Below, piece by piece: positions 57,664-64,000 of a stretch of DNA of 64,000 nt; position 1 is the stretch's first letter, and the number at the start of each line of letters is the position of its first letter. The translations under genes and the position numbers were made by a program. Source of the stretch: Euborellia annulipes (taxonomy: Eukaryota; Arthropoda; Insecta; Dermaptera; Anisolabididae); NCBI GenBank assembly GCA_023213315.1, contig JAKCPI010005069.1, positions 124,001 through 188,000 on the forward strand. Direction: 5' to 3'. Under the pieces are notes generated by a model. That model was not told the DNA's origin. It did not search any database and saw nothing but the letters and a program-made list of their open reading frames with translations.

Positions 57664-58987
57664 TTATTTTTTAGAAAAAAATATATCTAGTGTATTTTGA
57701 TAAATAGTTTCACTCATAGTTTGAATGTCCTCTTTTCGAACAGCTGATATCACCTCAAGGACTTGTCTGTAAAAATTGTTAAAGCTTACATCAGTCTGAC
57801 ATGTGCTTAGGGTGGATCAAGAAGGGGAGTTTTAAAATTAACATTTTTGTTACTTACACAATATTCGATGGTTCGTTTCGTCCTTTAACCATTTCTCCTG
57901 ATTTCCATTTTTCCTTTTTAACGGTGGAATATTTAGTTTGAATATATTTGGCCCCTGCATGCGTTGGTTTAATCTCACACCAAGGGCAATCTGTTTCGAT
58001 CATTAATCGTTCAAGAGGAATTGAGGACATTGCTTCAAGATTAGCTTCCGTTTTCAAAGAACTAGAATTAATCAATTATTAATTTCAATTCTTTGCTAAT
58101 TAAAAAATTAATTTAAATTTTTACCATCCATTAATGCCGATATATAAACCCAAATCGACAATCTGTTTGGCCTCTTCTTTGGTGCCGTCAAATGAATGAA
58201 CAACTCCACCAGCAGATAAGGCGTCTTTGTTTGCGTTTAAAATGCTAATAAAATCGTCAAATGCATTCCGACAATGAAGAAATAATGGCAAATGGACTTG
58301 GTCACAAAACGAAGAGAGTTGTTTATCAAAGTATCTATGAAAAAAAATTACAAGTGAAAAAATTCGCCATTTGAAAAATAATAGAAATTTGTTTGAATTA
58401 CTTTTTTTGAGTTTCTTTAGGACAAAAATGCAATCGATCATAGTCCAAACCAAATTCTCCTGTGGCTACAACTTTGTCTTTGCCTTCTTTTGTTAAATCA
58501 ATTAAATTTTGTAAATAAATATCTGGGTCCCCTGAGGCTTCAAATTCAGTGCACCTTGTTGGATGGCAGCCAACAGTGGTATAAAGTTTGTCTACTCGTG
58601 AAAAAAAAATATTTTTTATTATATCCACATGGAGAGAACAGAAAGGGTTTGCACTTTTTTCTTTTAATAATTTTTTCAGACTGTAGTTTTATTTAATTAA
58701 ATAAAAAAACTCTATATTTCAATAAAACAAACCATGAGTTTGAGCTAATTCTAGTGCAGTTTTACTATCTTCGAGACAGGTTCCAGTAATAATTAATCGA
58801 TCCAATCCGTTTTTCCAGGCTCTTTCCAAAACATTTAATAGATCTGCTTCATGTTTCTTAGATCCATGATAAATTCCTTGAAACATTTGATCTGTTAAAT
58901 TTGCTCCTATATCTGAAAATTAAATACTTATGTTAGTTGACTTTTAACAAAAAATTAAAATATATACTCACCTATAAATCTTTTCAT
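57664..58987 (-). CDS. TATDN1: TatD-family metal-dependent DNase (TATDN1-like)
   Basis: Six exons on the minus strand: 58972-58987, 58733-58912, 58402-58591, 58125-58334, 57858-58061 and 57664-57766. Every junction is GT-AG and in phase; introns are 59-141 bases. The 903 bases give 300 residues, against about 297 for human TATDN1. Visible TatD features: DIGANL (6-11), GCHPTRC (73-79), metal-binding E111 in GEFGLD, H149 in LHCR, H175 in VVHSFDGT and D223 in ETDCPW, then RNEP (260-263). The TIM-barrel amidohydrolase-type enzyme cleaves DNA with divalent metal ions and acts in DNA degradation or repair. Start: the short first exon MKRFI matches the family N-terminus. The stop codon overlaps an AATAAA hexamer, a possible poly(A) signal. 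No signs of decay. Confidence 0.94.
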
Positions 58988-59317
58988 TTTGTAAATGTAT
59001 TCAGATAAGGTTAGTATACAATTTTTAGATTTAATAAATATAATATTATATTAATAATTTTTAAGAATAATAATAAATAGATAAATTGTTAAAAATTGCA
59101 AATATTTAAAGGCTTTACTTTTTCTTTTTGACAATTGTTTTTTTTTTATGTCAGATGGAGTGGTGAACGAGATGAACGAGAGTCGTTCAGAATTAACCAG
59201 TGAAATGAAAAAAGAACTATCTCGTTGCCAACTTGGTTCGTCTGAAGATGATAGATGGCGCTGCCTGCCGTCTATTTTATAGTTCACCGGTACTCCATTA
59301 TTTATTTTGGATCATTG
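58988..59317. other. TatD upstream region
   Basis: Presumably 5' leader and promoter of TatD. On the minus strand GGCAGGCAGCGCCATCTATC (near 59255-59274) is a GCGCCATCT-type element seen in many housekeeping promoters. A 44-codon plus-strand frame (59148-59282, ATGTCAGATGGAGTG start) follows an acceptor-like pyrimidine tract. I cannot tell whether it is an exon or chance. Confidence 0.3.
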
Positions 59318-59705
59318 CAAGGGCGGATATAGGGGGGGGGGTAAAGGGGGTAATTACCCCCCCCCCCCCGAGATTTGGAAAAACGGGAAAATTGTAGAAA
59401 CCGCGAACGGAACATGAAAAATTTTTGGTTCCGCGGGCGAAAAAAAATTTTGGTTCTCTAAAAAAAAGGTAAAATATTTTTACGGCTGGAAAAATTTTTG
59501 GTTCCGCGAACGGAACATGGGAAAATTTGGTTCCACGAACGGCGCATGAAAAATTTTTGGTTCCGCGAAAAACAAAATTTTTCATAGAAAAACTTTTGAG
59601 AACAGGCCCCCCCCCCGAAAAAATTTCTATATACGCCTCTGGTGCTGTGCGACGAGTCACACCAGATTACCCCCCCCCCGAGAAACACCTCTGGATCCGC
59701 CTTTG
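59318..59705. mobile_element. hAT-like element, 388 bp
   Basis: Ends CAAGGGCGGAT and ATCCGCCTTTG are inverted. A perfect 8-bp duplication GATCATTG flanks it (59310-59317 and 59706-59713). The interior carries tandem GGTTCCGCGAACGGAAC-type units and, near the right end, GTGCTGTGCGACGAGTCACACC, the R1 hairpin half. Open frames here are repeat-derived. Confidence 0.9.
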
Positions 59706-60248
59706 GATCATTGTAATGGTAATATTGCATTATTTTTAAGTATTTGCAATAGAATACCAATTTGAAAACTTATTTATTTAAATTGAACTAGCTGCCCTCT
59801 GAGGGCTCAGAGTCTAGCCAGAAGGCTTTTCATGATCATAATACTTATCTGTTACCATTAATTAGAGGGTTTTGTATTCTTTTTTTTTTTTAACTTAATT
59901 ATTAAACGTTTCTACTCTGTGTCCTGTATTAATCGAAACTGCTTAATTTTAAAAGAGGGTGGGAGAGAAAAAAAAGTTTCTTATTTAATTATTTAAAATA
60001 TTAAAAAATACTTTTTTTTATTGTCAAGGGGAAATTAACGTCTTCGGTCTTTATTATTTATCAGAACAAACAAAATTATCGAAAATTTAACTAGAAATAA
60101 AAAAAAGACTTTGAATGATAGAATTTCTTTTACTGGGACGGATTTAGGTTGGTTGAGACCCCAAGCAGAAAAATAATTGGACAAAAGAGAATCCCCCCCC
60201 CCTCCTTCTCTGATAAAAAGATGCAGGGTTCTTATTTTTTTCTATTTA

Positions 60249-60395
60249 AGGTCTTCGGCCTCGAAGGTCATTTAGACCTCGTCTCTATTTATTTCATTTG
60301 ATTGGTAACCGATTAAATTGAAATGAGTCAGGATGCGAACCTTGACCCTTAGCACAAGAGGCGGACACTCTACCACTGTGTCATGGCCCAAGGGT
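60249..60395 (-). repeat. tRNA-derived SINE copy
   Basis: On the minus strand: A-box-like GACACAGTGGTAGAGTGTCC (60363-60382), B box GGTTCGCATCC (60331-60341), then the body and the AGACC...GAGGCCGAAGACC-type tail. Reverse-oriented relative of 31812-31975. Confidence 0.65.
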
Positions 60396-60917
60396 ATTTA
60401 ATATTTAATTTCTTTTATCGGCTGGTTATTTTCTTTGAACTTGATTATTCGCTGGATAATTAAAATCATTGAAGGATCAAGCCCTTTTGATGCTACCAAA
60501 ATTCCCCGCTGAATGTTGTGGTTGTCTATTCTTAAATTTGCAGGCGTTTCGGCTTCTGCAATTCGCTTTATTCCAACTGAAATTTTTTGTCCTCTATTCC
60601 ATTATTTGAAGAAATTTAATTAAATTTTACATCTGATGATTAAATCTTAGCAGAGTTTGCTAAGTATTTTATTTCGTAGTTGGGGTTTCGTAGAATTCCG
60701 TATTGCAACTGGAGGGGGGGGAGGGATTACAATTAATTGTTTAATTTTGTACAGTTTATATACTCGTAGATATGTTTTGAAATATTTTATTTAGAATAAT
60801 ATAAAATTTTATAAAAATCAGAGCCCTTGCCCCCCCCCCCAAATGACGCAACTGATTATAGGTAAGAGAAGTGATAGATTTAATTAATTTTTATTCCAAA
60901 GTAGTGACTGTGATGTA

Positions 60918-61133
60918 AATGGATAATTATTATAGGCAGGAGCAGTCAATAAAAAAGACTCTGTATGCTGGTTCTAATCTCGGAAACGTTTCGGTTCTTT
61001 TAATAAATATTATATGTATTTTTAGTAAGGACTGAAGATAGCCCTTATATTAAAAGAACCGAAACTTCTCCGAGATTAGAACCAGCATACAGAGTCTTTT
61101 ATTGGCTGCTCCTGCCTATAATTATCCATTAAT
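60918..61133. mobile_element. foldback with hammerhead (Penelope-like remnant)
   Basis: Arms 60918-61000 and about 61048-61133 are near-perfect reverse complements (ATGGATAATTATTATAGGCA against TGCCTATAATTATCCAT; AGACTCTGTATGCTGGTTC against GAACCAGCATACAGAGTCT). The 3' half of a hammerhead (GAAACG...) is in both arms; only the right side also has the CTGAAGA half. Confidence 0.65.
61032..61068 (+). ncRNA. hammerhead-like motif
   Basis: CTGAAGA core, a stem II region that pairs only poorly (TAGCCC...GAACC), GAAAC, TTC. The left-arm mirror (60981-60990) keeps GAAACGTT, so this copy's GTT has changed to TTC. GGA/TCC flanks remain as a short stem I. Confidence 0.45.
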
Positions 61134-61204
61134 TATTTTTTCTACTACAAATATTGTAGTGTATTATTGCCTTCGCCCACTGCTCGAAGAAAAATAAAAT
61201 AAAT

Positions 61205-61440
61205 GGTGATGTGACTAGTAGCACAGCACAAAACTTTCTCTTACCTTCAGTAAGGTTCGAGAAAGTTGTGTAGTGTGCTTGTCAAGAGCTGAAAAACAAA
61301 ATTCCATAAGAATCTTATTTTAAATGTAGGTTATAAATAATATATAAGTAAGAGAAAGTAAAAAGGGCAAAGGATATTCCTTCATAACAGGAAAAAATCT
61401 GGTGTGACAAGCACAGAACACAACTTTCTCTTACCCTTCG
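61205..61440. repeat. R1 hairpin modules
   Basis: One hairpin, 61212-61292 (GTGACTAGTAGCACAGCAC ... GTAGTGTGCTTGTCA), and a second half-module, 61394-61436 (AAATCTGGTGTGACAAGCAC ... CTTTCTCTTACC), without the R1 body. They show that the module occurs apart from R1. A short AGTAAGAGAAAGTAAAA piece lies between. Confidence 0.5.
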
Positions 61441-62423
61441 GCATGTCGATCTATAATAAATTTTGTCAAGTCCTAATGTGCCAGTTGTGGGAAATTTTTA
61501 TTTAGTTCTTGATTTCAAAAAATAGTTCAGATAGAGAGGTCATACCATCCTTGTTAAGGTTTTGGCCAGGTTTTGACGAATGTCGGGATGGCTAATGCGA
61601 CGTTTACTCCTGGTCTCGTGGCTTGCGCGAATGTTTGATAATTGTTTTTTATTTCTTTCGATGGAAATGCATGAACATTTTGATTGTTAATGGGCATACA
61701 TATGTATTTTTTTTTCTTTTGTTTTGTTTTATTTGTTGTTGTTGTTGTATTTCAATTTTTATTGTGTTTGCTGGACCTAGCCACCGAGGACTTGTGCCTC
61801 TAAGTAGGTCGTAATAAATTTATTCTTCTTTAACGTGGTTAAAATAATAAAATTAAATATTATTAATGGGAACAAAGGACAGGAAAATTTTATTAAAAAT
61901 AAAAAGACTTTAAAAGAGTTTTTTTCTATTGAGTTGGATTTAGTTTGGTTGAGACTGCCCCCTCCCCCTGGGGCAGAAAATTAATTGGGGGCGCCTAAAA
62001 TTTGAATCTAAAAAAAAAAAAGAAAAAGGAATAAATGACGGCCAGGGAAATTTTATTTTAGATAAAATTATAGGTAAGAGAAAGTAAAAAAAAGACTTTT
62101 ATTGATAGATTTAATTAATCTTTTTCTACTATAAATATGAAATGTTATGTGCATTATTTATTGCCTTCCCCCTCTACTCAAGATAAATTGCAGAAAAATC
62201 AAAAAAGAATTCGCCCCTCCATCCAAAGATCTGAGATTTATTTAACATTTCAATTTCTGCATTCAGCTGTTCCTTGATTACTGGGGGGGATTATCTCGCT
62301 GTGTGTTTTGGTTGTCTATCTTGCAGGCTTTTATTTATTCTATCGCTGCAATAATTTATGTAGGCTTTGTTAGCAGAGTTTGTTGCTGGTCATTAGTGCT
62401 CTCTTCTAATATAAATACGATTC

Positions 62424-62694
62424 TTACTTAGTCACAGATAAAATCGTATATAATGAATAAGAAAATTGAATTATCTAAAAAAAAATAAACATTTTTAATC
62501 ATACAAATGAGTAAAATAAAAATAATTAAATTACTTACAGAAGTGAAAAGATTTAAAGACATATTTCCAAAAATTTGTGCGTTGAGTTCAAAAGGTTTAT
62601 TTAAATTGAGCATAATAAGAAGAAAAAGTTTTCGATAAGAAGGTTTTAAATCTTCCCAGCCAGAAAGATAGAGTTCTGTTTTTATTTCATTTAC
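62424..62694 (-). CDS. odorant receptor (7tm_6), last two exons
   Basis: Exon 62539-62694 (52 codons) has acceptor TTATAG|GTAAAT and donor TCT|GTAAGT. A 64-base intron follows, then the terminal exon 62474-62424 (16 codons and TAA) after TTTTTTTAG. The encoded GWEDLKPSYRKLFLLIMLN, then FELNAQIF, SLNLFTS and the short SYSLYTILSVTK ending match the conserved C-terminal part of insect odorant receptors: intracellular loop 3 region through the last membrane segment and tail. These receptors form ligand-gated cation channels with Orco in olfactory neuron membranes. The frame is open and splice sites intact, so the end looks functional. Upstream exons were not found up to 64000, where a foldback element (63150-63695) intervenes; they may lie beyond the window or be lost. 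Confidence 0.8.
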
Positions 62695-62699
62695 CTATA

Positions 62700-63145
62700 A
62701 AAAAAAAAAATTATTTTTTAATCATCTACTATAATAATATACTTCGTGAAATCACGCAATGTGCAGAAAAATTGTTCTTTTTCCTCTGAATACTTTCTAT
62801 TATAAGTTAATTCCGGGAGAGGTGTATAAAATTCCACAAGACATTTTCCTTTTTAGGAACTGCTATCAGAAATAAAGAGACATTCAAAGATCCGCCCTGC
62901 GCTGGATCACGGCCTACTGACTTTTTTTATTCTACTCTATTATTGTCTTGTTTGTTTACATATCGTACTTGCATGTCTTTTATTTCGTCTTTAATTTCTC
63001 ATTTATATTTAAGCTGGTCTGTTATTTCAGCAGGAAAATCCCACATATTTTATTAATAAGCAGAAAGTCCATCTTTAAAATGGAGCTAGAACTCGAGGGT
63101 TCATATTCCGTTTCAGGTAAGAATAATTGGCTAATGTCTAGAACA
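62700..63145. other. no supported exon
   Basis: Upstream of the receptor exon on its strand; I could not recognise another 7tm_6 exon here. A plus-strand ATG at 63080 with a GTAAGA donor-like site at 63118 is possible but unsupported. Confidence 0.3.
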
Positions 63146-63149
63146 CGAC

Positions 63150-63695
63150 TAGTGATGTTAGTAAACTTTTTAGGGTTTCTTTCTTTATCCATTCTCTTTA
63201 TAAGCCTAAATAAGAGCGTGGAAAGTCAATTTGGACCTAATATCTCTAAAAATAACGAAAATATTTAAGAAATATGAAGATGTCTTTAACCTATAAAAAG
63301 GCATTTTAACTTACTTTTCAGTGTTTTTTTCATGATAAATTGTATTTATCATCTAAAAACAACTTGTAGGGCCCCTGACTTTGCCGGGCTCGATCCGGTT
63401 AAGGTCGTAGCTTCAGTCCAAAACCGTTCAGTTCGAAGCGATTGGATTCCACTTAAGTAGCCAAATATTTTATTAATCTCAACCATAATTAAGCTTACAC
63501 TGCTTAACATTTTTAAGATTAAAAATATAATCGTGAAAGTAAAAAAATACGAAATGATAAGGTATAATAACTTTCTTATAGGCTAATGTTAACCTCATAT
63601 TTTCGTTATTTTTAGAGATATTTTGTTCGAAATGGCTTTCCGATTTAGGTCAATAAAAAGAATAGATAAGAAAGAAACCCTAAAAAGTTTTCTAA
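63150..63695. repeat. FB2 foldback element, copy B
   Basis: Inverted arms: GTTAGTAAACTTTTTAGGG (about 63158-63176) against CCCTAAAAAGTTTTCTAAC (63678-63696), and CTCTAAAAATAACGAAAAT (63246-63264) against ATTTTCGTTATTTTTAGAG (63599-63617). The centre has GCTCGATCCGGTTAAGG and CAGTTCGAAGCGATTGGAT, as in copy A (5311-6110). The hydrophobic open frame across its left arm is repeat-encoded. Confidence 0.65.
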
Positions 63696-63699
63696 CATA

Positions 63700-64000
63700 G
63701 TAAAAGTAAAAGTACATAGTAAAAACTATCCGTATTCTAGACTCGCGCCAAATAATTTCCAATTTCAATTGAATTGGCTACCATTCATTTGAAAAAGATA
63801 CATTTATTTTTTCTATCAACGCTCAATTAGACTGTCAATATATCGTTTAAGATAACAAATTTGCGTGATGAGTTTGTGTTTGATTGGGCGTTGATTGAAA
63901 AACAAATCTCTCTCCCTAGTTAATATTTGTTAAAATCGCCTCTTGGGAGGTTGCAGCCCTAACAGGCGTCTAGAATTGTCACGCAGTTCTTCCTATCGTG
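63700..64000. other. nothing recognised
   Basis: No exon, RNA gene or repeat identified in the last 300 bases. Confidence 0.4.

Larger units (their letters stand above)
60065..62390 (+). repeat. diverged direct duplication upstream of the receptor exons
   Basis: Several blocks occur twice in direct orientation: GGATTTAG(G/T)TTGGTTGAGAC (60139 and 61939), ATAGGTAAGAGAA with TAGATTTAATTAAT (60858 and 62070), TTCTACTA(C/T)AAATAT (61139 and 62125), and GGTTGTCTAT...TTGCAGGC...TTAGCAGAGTTTG (60520-60660 and 62310-62382). Order is not fully conserved, so rearrangement followed. The last block lies just past the receptor stop codon, so the duplication may trace an old duplication of the receptor locus. 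Confidence 0.4.

Noticed and set aside
60529..60570. Hammerhead-like GTTTCGG near 60545
   Set aside because: On the minus strand it reads GCAGAAGCCGAAACGCC, without CTGANGA and without a stem II of useful length; not counted among the ribozyme motifs.
62948..63268. 106-codon plus-strand frame resembling a type II membrane protein
   Set aside because: Its hydrophobic segment lies in the left arm of a foldback repeat whose inverted copy (63590-63695) carries the same sequence; a real first exon at 63080-63117 is possible but unsupported.

Overview
The window looks like insect nuclear DNA: very AT-rich, with small spliced exons and a dense load of transposable elements. The strongest taxonomic clue is at 62.4-62.7 kb. 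Two minus-strand exons there encode the C-terminal end of a 7tm_6 odorant receptor, a family restricted to insects. I cannot name the species.

Layout. From 1 to about 30.7 kb I find no convincing exon. The stretch is a patchwork of short non-autonomous DNA transposons (hAT-like, with 8-bp target-site duplications), foldback elements, tRNA-derived SINEs, one recurrent hairpin-ended repeat (here called R1) and many small hammerhead-ribozyme-like motifs. From 30.8 to 48.2 kb lies the 3' part of a large plus-strand gene. Its first visible exon closes a PP2C (PPM) phosphatase domain. Three further exons add a tail of about 1,300 residues with NPF motifs, a PAM2-like poly(A)-binding-protein ligand, a long Ser-Pro-rich region and a basic Thr/Lys/Arg-rich end. 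Upstream catalytic exons were not found and are probably outside the window or behind very long introns. From 50.15 to 53.43 kb is a complete three-exon gene for a 200-residue six-finger zinc-finger protein (+). On the minus strand follow a complete three-exon short-chain dehydrogenase (260 aa, 54.73-56.55 kb) and a complete six-exon TatD/TATDN1-type nuclease (300 aa, 57.66-58.99 kb). The odorant-receptor exons close the gene set. The zinc-finger and dehydrogenase genes are convergent; dehydrogenase, TatD and receptor genes share a strand. I see no common pathway.

Mobile DNA dominates the rest. Twelve hAT-like elements could be delimited with 8-bp duplications, seven of them perfect. One of these contains a nested Tc1/mariner-type element with TA duplications. 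Eighteen or so hammerhead-like motifs are scattered through the window. Several keep a CTGANGA core, a stem II, a GAAA box, a near-absent stem III and sometimes complementary stem I flanks. This is the layout reported for the small hammerhead variants of Penelope-like retroelements. Four sit in or beside long palindromes.

Exon boundaries come from splice consensus, reading phase and family length. Repeat limits were found by eye. No alignment, folding or expression data were available.
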